Made by a program: the position numbers and the translations under genes
Notes under the pieces: generated by a model
What the model was told of the DNA's origin: nothing
Seen by the model: the letters and a program-made list of their open reading frames with translations, nothing else
The model's database searches: none
Assembly: GCA_025618425.1 (NCBI GenBank)
Contig: CM046851.1
Location: 5,890,561-5,954,560, forward strand
Source of the DNA: Heliocidaris tuberculata
Taxonomy: Eukaryota > Echinodermata > Echinoidea > Camarodonta > Echinometridae
DNA: 64,000 nucleotides
Direction of reading: 5' to 3'
Part shown: positions 1 through 11,703 of the stretch, piece by piece
How the letters are laid out: every line of letters starts with the position of its first letter
Numbering within the stretch: the stretch's first letter is position 1

Positions 1-1179
1 GTCAGTTATGAAGGAAGGAATGCAAAACATATGTTATTGCTGAATTGGTGGTGGGCGTCACTGGGTGGGGATGTCCATTCGCCTTTATTTGCTTTTCAAT
101 GAGGTCTGCTGAGATAAATCAACATAATACTTCTGCTCTGTCAAATGCCTCCCTTCCAGAAGTGAATGGTCCCTCCCTGATATTTTGGATAACAAACATC
201 ACGGCGCCCTATAATTTCCTCCCCTTCTCCATTCTTATGATGTTTTGAGAAAAAAAAAAAACGAAAAAAAAAACTTTAACAAACCCAAAACTTGGTGAAT
301 CGACATTATGTTCGAAACCATAAGGTCTTAAATGAACATGATATCTAATTAACATTTCACATCTCACGACACTATTAGTCGCTTACAGTGTAGTATTACA
401 TTGAAAGTTTTCTTTCTTTGTACACCCTAGAAAGCTGGAAGAATAAAAGTAGGTATATAATTTCATTGCCAGTAGAAATGGCGTGAAGAATGAAAACCCT
501 TGTAAGTTACCCGACATCTTTTCAACACCCGCTAGCTACCAAGAACATATATCCTTGATATCGAGACAGCAATGAACACACAGAAAGAGAGGGAGACTTA
601 GGAGATAAGAGTATAGTTGGGAAGAGAGAGACACACACAGAGAAAGAGAGATGGGGTAGGGGGGCTCCAAAATAAAATAGAATGACGGATGCACTACTTA
701 TATGCTGATATCGGAATATGGAAAGGAGACACATTATAAAAAGGAAAATTACACTTTGTACGAGAAAGTAAAAAAGGGAGCAAAATCGAGAGAGAAATGG
801 TTGGCCTATAGCATAGTAGGCCTATAGTTTAATATCTACTGAAGATAACTTGAAAGGACCAAATACTTTAAGCAAGTTACACTGTCGGAGGAGAACTAGG
901 GATTGCATTATTTTCCACGATTTTGTTTACCGTTATGTACAATTATAAAAATACATTGATGAATTGTTGTGTTCTTTACAATAACATATTTTTGTGTGTA
1001 TGTATAGAAGGAAGAGAACAGGAGAGCTAAATCGTTGTAATATAGGACTATAGCATGTTTATTTATCATGCAAACGGAACATGGCTCATTGTTCTGTCAG
1101 AGGGTTAAATCTTGTTTGTCTATTCAGCCAAAGTGAGGATTAAACTTTTTTTTTTAATGTACCGTTCATATAAAACCAT
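1..1179. other. AT-rich spacer, no gene recognised
   Basis: No open frame with protein-like composition was recognised on either strand. The stretch holds A-runs near 250-275 and a purine-rich GA segment at about 570-655. The short open frames here have no recognisable motif. Confidence 0.6.
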
Positions 1180-1440
1180 GACATATCATGCTACCATCGT
1201 GACCCACACGATTACACGGTCGTTGAGATCCTTCTACGATCCCCATGCATGCCATGCAGCACGATGGGCGCACTACCCCGTGTGTTTGTCTTTCACTCGG
1301 GTTACTCTTACCATAACAATCGCCATCGATTGGAGAAACACGCCGATATATATCTTCATCCCCGCATCTCCTTTGCCCCCAATGACCCACTCCAACGATC
1401 CACCGTGACCGCTTTCTCAACGCCACACCGGGGCATAAAG
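1180..1440. other. GC-richer island, function unknown
   Basis: By eye this block is about half G+C, against roughly one third in its flanks, and it is free of microsatellites. Open frames of about 70-98 codons run through it on both strands, but none has a recognisable motif and no convincing splice sites bound it. It could be a diverged exon, a conserved non-coding element or a decayed repeat. The sequence alone does not decide. Confidence 0.3.
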
Positions 1441-1458
1441 GGATCAATGGAATTTTAG

Positions 1459-1580
1459 TAGTGGTGTAGTTACTGGTGGCACGAAAGGGGGGGGGGTAGT
1501 TGCCCCTTTAGAATGACGAAAACGTAGAACACAACCAAAAAGAGAGACAGAGAAATATGAGACTCGTGTTTACGCCACTC
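1459..1580. mobile_element. Short hAT-like MITE (122 bp)
   Basis: The left end reads TAGTGGTGTAG and the right end is close to its inverse (TTTACGCCACTC). The segment is flanked by aattttag on the left and gattttat on the right, a decayed 8 bp target-site duplication (6 of 8 match). A run of ten G lies just inside the left end. Ends of the form CAGTGGCGTAG with 8 bp duplications fit the hAT superfamily. There is no coding capacity, so it would have been moved in trans. It belongs with the elements at 13,565, 40,181 and 59,813. Confidence 0.55.
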
Positions 1581-4148
1581 GATTTTATGGGCCATAGGTT
1601 GTGAAATCAGCAGAATGGGAAGGGGGTAGGAGGGTGGACCCAGTGTCAGGAATTTGGTAGGGAGGGGTAAACAATTCCTGTTGATTATCGCAGTGAATTG
1701 CTCTAGCTGTTGCAACCTTTCACCTTTATATCATTGCCGGTGAGGAATGTCATTTTCTTTAAACATTCGTGTGTGGGTTAAATAGTATGAAAAGTTAACT
1801 TGAATTATCTTAGTATTGTTAAATATCTCTCGGAATACAAAAATATATCTAGTTTGCTTTAATACAAGTACGTTGAAATGAATAATAGCCACGCCGTGTT
1901 TTTCGTGATGATGTCAGAGAATGTACCACCGGGTTGAGAATACTCCCCATGGATAAGACTCATTCTTGTTGACCTTTGTAGAGTCGCATCTTAACCTTTC
2001 ATTTGCCTTGAATGCAAATTGCTACAATAGCAGGCGTGCCACCCGTGCAAATCGGTACAATTAGGGACCAATCAACGAAATGATTTCCACTGAGCACAAA
2101 AGCTGTGTATAATAACTAACTTCCGTTCTTAATTGGCTACCAGATAATCTCTTAATCACCGGTGTGTACTAATGTCATACTGGATAATGTTAAATAAACA
2201 TGAAAACGTTGGTAAACTACCCCTTGATAATTATACAGTGGCACACTCATGTTATTTGAGAGGCAAATACAGAATTACACTTTGTTTGAATCGAACATGT
2301 CGAAGTTGTCAATGGTGGATGTCATCAACAAATTCATGTCGATGAATAATCAAAATGATTCGTGCATTAGATCCAAATGAACAAGTGTTTACCAAATCTT
2401 TATCGAAATAAAAGAAAAATCAAAATTTCGGATGTGTGAACATGTTTTCTCAGTGTCTTTTTTCAAGGCATCCCTTTCTAGAGGCAAATATGATGTAAAT
2501 GATATGTGATGGATACGGCGAGGAGAAGATTATAGATCGTCCACGGTCCAGGATAATACCCCTAAAGCATGAACTCTTTTAAAGAACAGGTTCAAGGTAC
2601 AATTATGATAAGCCAGATTGAAGAGTATTATAAAGAATCTTGTTACAATTTGTACGCCTTTTCCCGAGTCTTGGTTCTTTTCTCTTGATGTCTGTTGATT
2701 ATGAATGATTGCTTTCAGCAGATAGGGTGTGGTTACATTACCAGAATGGGGAAGTGGGTATAAAAATTTCTATTGTTATAGTTAATTACATAATCATGGG
2801 ATTACAAAATCGTCCTATAGAACTGTAACATTTCTAGATCAATATTTGCGGTAAGTTCCTCATAAAAGTTCTATGTGGAGCCAAAGTTTTGAAGTCAACC
2901 ATTTCGTCATATTAAAATAATCTCCCATAAATTAGCATGTACAATTTATAATTTCATGAAACTGAGAAGAAGCTATGTTAATAATCATAATCATGATGGT
3001 GCTGTCTTTTCTTTTTCTCTTTGCATAAGGGCAATACATAAAAGATGATTATATTACTTCTATTTTTTGGTCTTCGTATTTTACGGAAAGGGGGCAAGTG
3101 CCTTTATGTTTATCCCCTTCTCCCAGGATAACCCCCCCCCCCCCCCCCAATAACATGCTTGTGCTTTATTTGAGGAATATTCGGGATATCGACAGGTGGG
3201 ATGCGGCAAAATGTATAATAACACATACTAATAGTAAAGGATGTTATTTTCTCTGAGCTGAAAACAGGGATTTAGGAGCGAGCGATTCTAATGAATATTT
3301 CCCTAATGGGCTCATTAGAACTTAGAAGACTACACACATGGTGGTGCCATGTGATTATCTTTTTTTTTCTCTTCCCTAAAGAAACAAGTGCTACTTACAT
3401 TCTATAATCGATAATAAAAATTCCTACAAAACTATTACATGCATTCTTTTTTGTGTGTATGTGTTCCTGTCATTTGTACGTCATACATTTAGGAACAATG
3501 TGGGCATTCCACCATTATCGAAAATATTACTTTGTAGCTATTGTCCGAACCCTGCAGGAAGGGGGCGCCTACTTACCATATTATGAAGCCTTGTGTTTTG
3601 ACAAGAGGGAATTGAATGTGATCATTTAAAAAAAAAAACTTTTGTACAGCGTGTAGTCGTGATCGTTTTTGACAGGTAACATGGATATAAGATGATTCAA
3701 AATGAAATAACGGTTTAAGATTGCCGGGAAAGATCTAAGGATAACATTCCCTAAAATGAAATGGCGAAAAAAACAAACACACGCTATTTTTGACGGCTAT
3801 GGATAGTCGATGTTGGTACTGACTGGGATACGAAAGGCATCATAGTTTCTTACACCGCATGGGCAGTGACACGTGTTTGGAATTAAACTTGACCAGAATA
3901 AGTTTGTGGATTTTCGTAAAAAAATAACCTTAGGTAATCTCGCTTATTAGATGAGTGTGTCTTCGAGTCGATTTGACTGTTTGAAAAGCAAATGCACAAA
4001 CAAACAACATAAGTAATTATATTAAGACTCAAATGATATGAATGTGACAAGGCCATTAAAATGAAAAGCAGATTCCACATTGAATAGTTTACAGGCATAT
4101 AACTATCTATGACAAAGTGAATACTGTTTCTTTTCTTGTCAGACCACC
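1581..4148. other. AT-rich spacer
   Basis: No gene or transposon recognised. The only notable sequence is a 17-base C-run at 3132-3148 and short A/T runs. Confidence 0.55.
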
Positions 4149-5105
4149 TAAAGGAATATCCTACCTTCATGGCAAGTTTTTCTGAAAGAAAGAGGAAAAA
4201 TCAGAGAAGCAGAAGTTTGAACGAAAATCGGACAAGCAATAAGAAAGTTACGAATTTTTAAAAGTTGTAATCACTTTACATTTAGGAATTTCAAATTGGT
4301 CGTACCAGTAATTTCAATTCGATGCACTGGCGGACAATTCCCCAATTCGCTCCAACACACAAACTGATTTTTTTTTTTCTTTCAAAATGTATACTTAGTA
4401 TAATTATAGACATCGTAAACGATGTCTGTCTTTTTTGAGGACCTATAACAATATCAGTTTCAGTTTTCAGTTTCAGTTTATTTTCATATTTCAAATGACA
4501 TAATTGAAACATAATTGGAACATAAACAATGACCATTGCATTAATACAATAATATAGCAACATATCTTCAATACTTTCAACACAAGAAGAAAAAAAAATA
4601 CAAGTAAACATACAATTTGAAAGACACAGATCAATATTTCCATCATTTTAAAGTTGGGATAAGACAAAATATTTTGGCGTGAAATATGAGGGAATCTAGT
4701 AAGAAGCTAGGCTTGATATATTGTAGATTCCCTTAAGAATAAAAAAAGTCTTTGAGATTATAACATGTATGTGAGAGATGATCTTAATAAAAATATGCTG
4801 TCTACAAAATATTTTGAGTACTACGTATGATATTTTTTGTGTACGGCGAACGGGGGAGTTGATAGCCAATATGTCCCAATCGACTCACCGAATTACCAAT
4901 TTGAGTTTCGCACAGATTTAGTGATCTCAATTTTCAAACATTCATATCTTTCTAATTCCTTGTCCAATTTCTTTCAAACTTTTACCTTCCTGTTTTTCCC
5001 ATTGTTGTGCTTTCACACAAAACGGTTGATAATAATTTCAACGCGTTTTATTGATTTCTTTACGTGATGCGGTTTGAATATTAAAACCTGCCCATTTTAT
5101 CTTAA
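4149..5105. mobile_element. Diverged foldback MITE split by a LINE tail
   Basis: About 4200-4350 is an imperfect inverted copy of about 4870-5030. Both arms carry a motif of the form AAGTTTGAAMGAAAWYGGAC followed by a diverged AAGAAAGTTACGAA-type stretch. The left edge (ctaaaggaatatcctacc) resembles the TTAAAGGGAAAGTCCACC end of the element at 38,540-39,120, and the arm sequence matches that element too, so both belong to one family. The right edge near 5105 is degenerate and approximate. The centre is occupied by LINE-like 3' sequence. Non-coding. Confidence 0.5.
4455..4800 (-). mobile_element. Probable LINE 3' end, minus strand
   Basis: Read on the minus strand, this segment ends in an AATAAACTGAAACTG-type sequence followed by further GAAACTG copies (plus-strand 4455-4480). 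Short simple-repeat tails after a polyadenylation-like AATAAA are typical of CR1/L2-like non-LTR retrotransposons. No reverse transcriptase sequence remains, so it would be a 5'-truncated copy. The 5' limit near 4800 is a guess. It lies between the two arms of the surrounding foldback, which suggests it inserted into that element. Confidence 0.4.
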
Positions 5106-6500
5106 ACTTACAAAGAGGGGAATTTGTTTCGATACCTTTAGCTCTTTAGGAACCGTCGTTAAGTTTTGCAAAAATACTTGAATTCACACAAAATTTGAAA
5201 GAAAACAATGATTTTATATACCCAGTCGTAAGACAAGTCTTTGAAACTTCGTTGTCATATCTCCTTTTTTTTTTTTTTTTTTTTTTAAAGACCTTATAGA
5301 AATAAGAGAGATGTAACACCTTATCGCGCTCTGTACGCCTGGCATAATATGCAAGAGCCTTGAAAACACTTGAACCTCATGTTATGTGTAACGCCCACTG
5401 GTCTTCTTTTTCTAAAAGTGCTCGAAGAGGTTTTACATTAGCGGTATCATATTTTCTTCCTCAAGATATTCTTGACAGGTAAAAAGAGACAAAGGAAATC
5501 CCAACCAGACTTTTGGATGTAGAAACAATCTAACCTTACTTTGTAACATAATAATTGCTTGTTTTGTATTTAGCCACCAACGCTTCACTTTATTTTTACA
5601 CTATCTTCTTTTATCTTTTCATCATTCAGTCGATGCCGAGTGAACCATTTATCTACTCCAAACTATTATCCTTGAGAACGATCATGACGATACCATCAAT
5701 AAATAAAACAGGGGATGTAGAAATAAATTTAAAAAAAGAAATAGAGGGCGTTGCTCTGTATTTTGCATATTGACGTCAGACAGTTAATGCTACAAACATT
5801 GGAAATAATTGTATAATGATGTATTCATATGCTTCTTTTATGACTCGGATATTATGTTTTTGTAGGTGATCAAGGAATCTATGTATGTCGGATTTAATGT
5901 CCGATATTTACGACATTTTTTAAAAGATATCCGTTACGTACCTATCTTTGGTTCTCTGAAAAAAAACATTATTTTTCAAAAATGAAAAAAAAAAAAGGGA
6001 AGAAATAATGATTAAAATGAAAAGAGACACACGAAACTAACATTAGAAAATATGATTGGATGAAGACCAGAATCATTCGAAGAGAAAGAAAACGGTATTT
6101 GTCAAAAAAGGGCAATGTCCTCTCAAAGTTTAAAAAAATTGCGACCGTTTTTTTTTTTTGTTTTTTTTTATTTGTTTGTTTTTGTTTTTTTTTAACTTCC
6201 TGCTCTTTAAAAATGAGCGATAAATAGGGTATTAGACAAAGCAAGGTGTCATTTGTTTTTCAATTTATGAAAAACATCGTTCTTATTTAAATTACACGTA
6301 CCTATGTCATAAACAGATTTTTTTTTCCGCGTCAGGCGTGAGCCTTTGCTGATCCTAAGCTTTCGAATACATCAAATGCCATGCAAATACCAAAATTTGT
6401 CGAATATGACATTCGTGCTCAAAAAAAAAAAAAGGCGACAATGCCAGACACCCATTCCTCTTTACCGAGATTACCCATCAACAGGTCCGTAGGGGAGTAC
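5106..6500. other. AT-rich spacer with poly-T/poly-A runs
   Basis: No gene recognised. A long T-run lies at about 5265-5286, and T-rich interrupted runs lie at 6150-6195. Confidence 0.55.
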
Positions 6501-7277
6501 TTATAGCTACGGTCACAAAGGTTCGCACGAACGATGTGTTCGTACGAATCTCACTGTTCGTACGAATTCCGGAGTTTGTAGAAATTCGTTGATGGGGCAT
6601 AGATTCTTACGGCCTTCTTACGAAGTTCGTACGAAAGCCGTTTAATTCGCAAGAACAACTTAAGACCTTCTTGAGAAACAAAGTGATTTTCGGTTATGCA
6701 ATGGCCCTAGAATTCGTACGTTTTTCGTAAGAATGCCTTTAGTTATTCTTTCGTCAGACTTACGGCAATCTTACGATTTTTGTTGTCGCAAGATGGTCGT
6801 ACGTGCAACTCATGGCAATCTCAAGTCATCGTACAAAGATCTTACGATTTTTTGCATGTGACTCTCCACCACAAAACGACCAATAAGTCGCAATGGGAGT
6901 TTTAGAGTAAACAGCTGGAAAAGGTTGTTTGGGGTGGAAATTTTTATATAAAGTTTTTTTGTATTTTCTGAAAGTTAATTTATTATTCTACCATCTGGCA
7001 AAATTTGGGGGTAAAATACCATGTTGAATTATGTTTTTACTGTCATTCAAAATGACCATTTTTTTCTGGACATTCAAACTTTGTAAGTCAGCTTGCTGGG
7101 ATCGTACTTCACATCGCTTTTCTAATATAGCTCAAAAACTATGCACTGTCTGTTATTCAAAATCTACAGAAAAATATATGTATATCTATTCTAAAGGTAT
7201 GGAAAGTTTCAACCCAATTCAATTAATATTTCTCAGTGTAGGCTAGGGAGCTTTGATCAACCTTTTGTGCAACAAAC

Positions 7278-7314
<37 letters not shown>

Positions 7315-7445
7315 GAATTTATATAGCGCCTTTTCCATAGGACACAAGGCGCTAGTCAATCAGTCTATTTGACAGAGTTGTACAAGTAAGTTTTCAGGTG
7401 TTTTTTGAAGACACAGATTAGGCGCTCTTAAATGTTCACTCTTCT
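7278..7445 (-). mobile_element. Retroposon 3' tail (GCGCTATATAAAT + ATT repeat), minus strand
   Basis: On the minus strand the segment reads GCGCCTTG, a short spacer, GCGCTATATAAATTCAAGT and then about 11 copies of ATT (plus-strand AAT repeat at 7278-7311). This tail type, with a microsatellite directly after the GCGCTATATAAAT block, is common on SINEs and LINEs of marine deuterostomes. The SINE at 42,136 carries a related GCGCCTTG...GCGCTATTAA block. The 5' limit is uncertain and no tRNA-like promoter was seen in this copy. Confidence 0.5.
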
Positions 7446-7550
7446 TTAGAGCCCGTTTTCTCTATTGTTTTGGTCATTAGCCTGTCTGACACTCTGACAT
7501 TCTCATTGTAATTTATAAGGGTTTGCTTAGTCTATACAAGACAAGTTATA

Positions 7551-8609
7551 CAGTGCGTCCCATAAAAAAACGAAACCCTAAAACAAAGGGTTATTGTGAC
7601 CACACTATGTGCTGTATGACAATAATTATTTATTTTCCATAAACTAAAAGTATTATGCTTTTAAATGATACTTTGATGGCATCCATCCGTACATGCTTTA
7701 CCGAGCAGCAGCATTTTGAAAATGACATGTAAAAACTCAGTTGTGCCAGATTTGGGTAAAACCGTGAAAACGTTAGGATCACATGCGAACATGACCCAAA
7801 TGTAACGTGACTTTTAAAACCCTGCGAGAAGACTGTTTTCATTTGTTTCTTTAAATAACGAGGATAAGGATAATGTCCTCATCATAAAATAAAGGATGGT
7901 CAATGTTTTGTCGATGTTGGGGGTAAAGAAAGGCCATGTTTTGTATTGAAATGGTACCTGCAATCGAAATGAAAAGTTTTTTTTTTAATTTTATTATGAA
8001 GAACTGCAATTTCTTTTAAGAACAAAGCGAACAGAAAGGTGATATTTTTCATAAAAGTAAAGTTAGTGGCATTTTTCCATTGTCATCAAAAGGAAATACA
8101 AGGTTGAAAGGGCACATAAGGCGGGGAAAAATATCAAGATTATGGCAATTTCCCACCTCAGGAGGGGCACCTTTCCTATCACAGGAGGGGCACTTTTTCA
8201 TCATTTGAGGGAAATTCATTGATTTATGAAATGTTGGGGGCCATCACCCCTGCCATCACTGGAAATTGGTATTGACCCGTGTTTTATGAATTTCTGATTG
8301 AATGCATGTCATCACACGAGGGAATTTCACGTATCATATCTCTTACAGTTAGTATTTCCCTTGTGTCATGTTCGCATGTGATCCTAACGTTTTCACGGTT
8401 TTACCCAAATCTGGCACAACTGAGTTTTTACACGTCATTTTCAAAAATGCTGCCGCTCGGTAAAGCATGTACAGATGCATGACATCAAAGTATCATTTAA
8501 AAGCATGATACTTCTAGTTTTGGGAAAATAGATAATTATTGTCATAGACCACATATTGTGGTAACAATAACCCTTTGTTTTAGGGTTTCGTTTTTTCTGG
8601 GACGCACTG
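7551..8609. mobile_element. Mariner-type foldback element with ~245 bp inverted arms
   Basis: The element begins CAGTGCGTCCCA and ends with its inverse, flanked by TA on both sides (7549-7550 and 8610-8611). Terminal arms of about 245 bp (7551-7797 and 8365-8609) are inverted copies with few differences. The roughly 570 bp centre has no recognisable transposase. TA duplication and CAGTGCGTCCC-type ends fit the Tc1/mariner superfamily. The length of the arms makes it a non-autonomous foldback. Similar peptides on the two strands of the arms are only the arms translated twice. It sits inside the TTA-flanked element 6504-8828 and is therefore younger. Confidence 0.8.
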
Positions 8610-8831
8610 TATATCATTTTAAAGCTTAGCTTAGAATCTAAGCTTTCAAACTGTGCTGAAATTTTAAAACCCCAAATTTCCGCGAATTTCAGCGAACTAA
8701 CGAACGGTCTACGAACGGTCTACGAACGCTGGTTTCGTACGTCCTTCTAGAGAAGATCTTACGAAATGGTCTAAAAACCGTTCGTACGACGTTTGTAGCA
8801 GTACTTAATGGTATTTGTGACCGAGGCTTTA

Positions 8832-10239
8832 AGTTAACACAGGGACGACTCGGTGTCCGTGAGCAATGTGTTAAAAAGTACGAAAAAAATAAAGGAAAAA
8901 AAAAAGCCTTTATTTCGCATGTTTAGAAAGTGTTTAAACTCGCAATATCTCTTTATAGTATTCATATTTGAAGCCCATACTTTGTACGGAACCCCTAACA
9001 TACTGTGTGATTGGTACCCATTAATGCTAGGGGTGATTTTACAAATATGTAGTCAAGGAACATGGACTTGTTACTCGTATGGTCATCCTGAAAGCATTAT
9101 TTTTAATAAAGGGGGTTGGGGAGGGGGTTGGGAGGGGAAGGTTCCGGGGAAGGGGTCGATAGTCTAAGGGCATATGTGTCATTGAAAACAATCATATAAC
9201 ACTGATCAAATCTATAATTCTCAGTTTGTCTTGAAACTTAATTTATGGCATGTGTGTTGAAACAAAATCAATCTTAATGATTAAGAAGCAACAATAATGG
9301 AACTCTGCGAATATTTTTTTTTGTTTTGTTTGTGAAATCACATTTTTCTCGATAAGTGTGTTTACCTGGTCAAACAGCCTGAACCTCATATCCGGTTTCG
9401 GATACGATCTGTCGCATCGTAGGAATGCATCTAGGATTTGACATCAAATCTCAATTTACCAGCTACCTTCCATGGAATCTCTCACTTAATATCGTTACAA
9501 GGGGAGCAATTATATCCCAATAAAACGCATTCGTGGGTATACGAAAGAGCTATCTCGCTCTCATATTTAGTGTAAAGCTACAAACTATTTTTTTTTCTTC
9601 CTTTCTATTTTTTTAGACACCTTGACCTTGCTCTAAGTCTTATTTGTTTTTGTTTTTTTTACTTCTGACAAATGTATTCACAGAGTTAGGTATACAAAAT
9701 TGATTATTATTTCAAATTCAATCCCAATTAAAAAAAAAAAAAAAAAAAAATCTTCACATCTTTGATTCCCCCTCCCCCTCCCAATCAAAACTAGATTAAT
9801 ATTTTCGGTTATTCACTTTCTTTTATCGGTCCTCGTGTGTCGCTGATGTGGGATGACCTAAACATTAATCCCTCTATCATGAGAGTGGAGTGAATTTTGT
9901 CTTACAAATAGTGGCTATTTTGTTAAAACATTGTCCCGTCTCTCAAGGCATCTTCAATGACATGCATACATATTTTAATACTGCCCTCGTTCTCTTTGAC
10001 CTTAACAGATAAAAGGACGTTTTGGAAGGTGGACTCGCTGCATTAGTACATGTATCTAGGTTTCTGATATCTAATTTTTACCACTTTAAATGCATTCGAT
10101 GCTGCTTCCTTCCCCCTCATACTCAAAGGGGGAAAAGAGCACAAAGAGGGATGCTAATTTGAAAAACGATTTCGTGTCAGACAGGTAGGAGCCTTGTTTA
10201 CTAAAACGAAAGAACAGCAAAGATGATTTTCTTTGATTT
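8832..10239. other. AT-rich spacer
   Basis: No gene recognised. A G-rich patch at 9111-9155 and an A-run at 9729-9750 are the only low-complexity features. Confidence 0.55.
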
Positions 10240-10450
10240 GCGCTAACGCATCGTCCGGCTGACTGATTAGAAGGGCATCCTTATACGACGTCATTGCCGT
10301 GATGAAGAGGTCGGGATACTTTTATTCCATTTGTAGTGTGATCGATGGGACGTAGATCTTTGGCAGGTAATGATAGAGGGTAAAATTCTCTGAACTGAGA
10401 CTCCCATCCAGTACTTGAGATGAAGTTTTGTGAAATTTATCATTTCGCAT
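10240..10450. other. Unique, slightly GC-richer segment
   Basis: A microsatellite-free block with CG dinucleotides (for example acgacgtcattgccgtgat, containing GACGTC) that directly precedes the GT tract. No frame with recognisable similarity. It could be non-coding conserved DNA, which is unproven. Confidence 0.25.
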
Positions 10451-10533
10451 GGGTGGGTGTGTGTGTGTGTAGTAAATATGCGCGCGCGTGTGTGTGTGTG
10501 TGTGGACGTGCTTGTGTGTGGGTGTGTGTGGGG
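10451..10533. repeat. GT/GC alternating tract
   Basis: Several GT runs with a central GCGCGCGCG that passes directly into GTGTGTGTGTGTGTG (10480-10504). Uninterrupted alternating purine-pyrimidine DNA of this kind is a classic Z-DNA-prone sequence. Confidence 0.9.
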
Positions 10534-11082
10534 AGGGGCTTCTAATTTGGATGTAGCACATCTTACGACTTTTAAGTCCAATTAAATGATGTACATGTAC
10601 ATTTTTACACTTTGTTTAATGTATCATATAATTTGTATTTGTATGTGATTAGTTGCCTATCCCTGCTAATTTGTTCAATGTATGATATAATTTGTATGTG
10701 GTTATGTGAAAAGGGAAAGAAATAAAAATGGAAAGAAACAAAAATGTATGCATATGTATGTAGATAATATTACAAACAGCTTTAAAGAATTATATTCATT
10801 GTTACAATGGTACTATATATACTTTTATTCTGCACCTATATGGTTGTTTATTCATGGATGGCATGTTATGGAATTATATTATTTGTACTGTGTTTATTGC
10901 CACGTTGAATTATATTGTGTAATTAATGCTTAATTTGGAATATCCATTTTGAAAATCTTAATCAAGGAATAAAAATTATGAAAAGGAAAAAAAATGTGTG
11001 GGTTTGGATGTATTATGGAGAGTGTGTTCACGTGATGTGTCGTGACATTTTATTCCAACTTATTTTATTCAAATGTCTGGTA
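10534..11082. other. AT-rich spacer with a short direct repeat
   Basis: A roughly 33 bp motif (TTTGTTTAATGTATCATATA and following) at 10612-10650 recurs at 10670-10703 with a few changes. The text to about 10985 resembles a LINE 3' untranslated region ending in AATAAAAATTATG, but no coding part supports this. No gene seen. Confidence 0.35.
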
Positions 11083-11460
11083 CACTCTAAAAACGAAAGT
11101 GTTAAATCACCATTGCAAGGGGCCGAGGAGTGACCACTTTTTTTCAAAATTGTAGATTAACACTTCTAACTTGCTGGATGCAAGACTACAAAGGCTGAAT
11201 CCAGTAGTTTAAAATAATTAATCTGCCATTTAAAAAATGTGTTCATTCCTCAGTCCTTTTAAATGTTTGAATTACTCTCTTTATTTTCAAATCCTTTCAT
11301 CATTGTGACATATCTGTTCTTGAATCATGTAATCGATTTCTATTATTCCAGAATGTATTCCAAAATGTATAACTTGTATTTTGATTGATTTGTGTGGAAA
11401 TAAAACTATACTGAAACCATGGAAACTGAAACTGATTTTAACGCTTTATTTTTTAGAGTG
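11083..11460. mobile_element. TA-flanked MITE with CACTCTAAAAA ends
   Basis: The left end CACTCTAAAAACGAAAGTG and the inverted right end CACTCTAAAAAATAAAGCG match over most of about 29 bp. Both ends are flanked by TA (11081-11082 and 11461-11462), which fits a Tc1/mariner-type duplication. Just inside the right end, at 11398-11434, is AATAAAACTATACTGAAACC followed by GGAAACTGAAACTG, a typical LINE 3' tail. The element is therefore a composite. No coding capacity. Confidence 0.6.
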
Positions 11461-11703
11461 TAAATCATCGTCCTAAAATTAAACCCTGCCACTCTCTCAT
11501 GTAATGTGAATGTTGACTATTGTTTATTCATTTATTCATTGCCACCGTATTCTAGTTGGATTTCAATGAAATGTGTACACTTTTTTTAATGAATTATAGG
11601 GATGATACAATCAATTAAATACTAAATTGTTTGCATATCCCAATAGTTTTTAATGTACAGTTTCATGCTTAGACCTGGCATTTATATAATTACCTGATCA
11701 AAT

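Larger units (their letters stand above)
6504..8828. mobile_element. Inverted-repeat DNA element hosting nested insertions
   Basis: The ends TAGCTACGGTCACAAA (6504-6519) and the inverse of AGCCTCGGTCACAAA (8814-8828) match at 13 of 15 positions. Each is flanked by TTA (6501-6503 and 8829-8831), a possible 3 bp duplication as in PIF/Harbinger elements. Both subterminal regions are full of TTCGTACGAA-like palindromes (near 6538, 6556, 6627, 8735, 8781). No transposase frame is visible. A LINE/SINE tail (7278-7445) and a complete mariner-type foldback (7551-8609) lie inside. The superfamily is inferred. The left and right remnants could also be two separate copies. Confidence 0.5.

Noticed and set aside
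7630..8482. Two similar peptides on opposite strands, suggesting a gene pair
   Set aside because: They are the two inverted arms of one foldback transposon.
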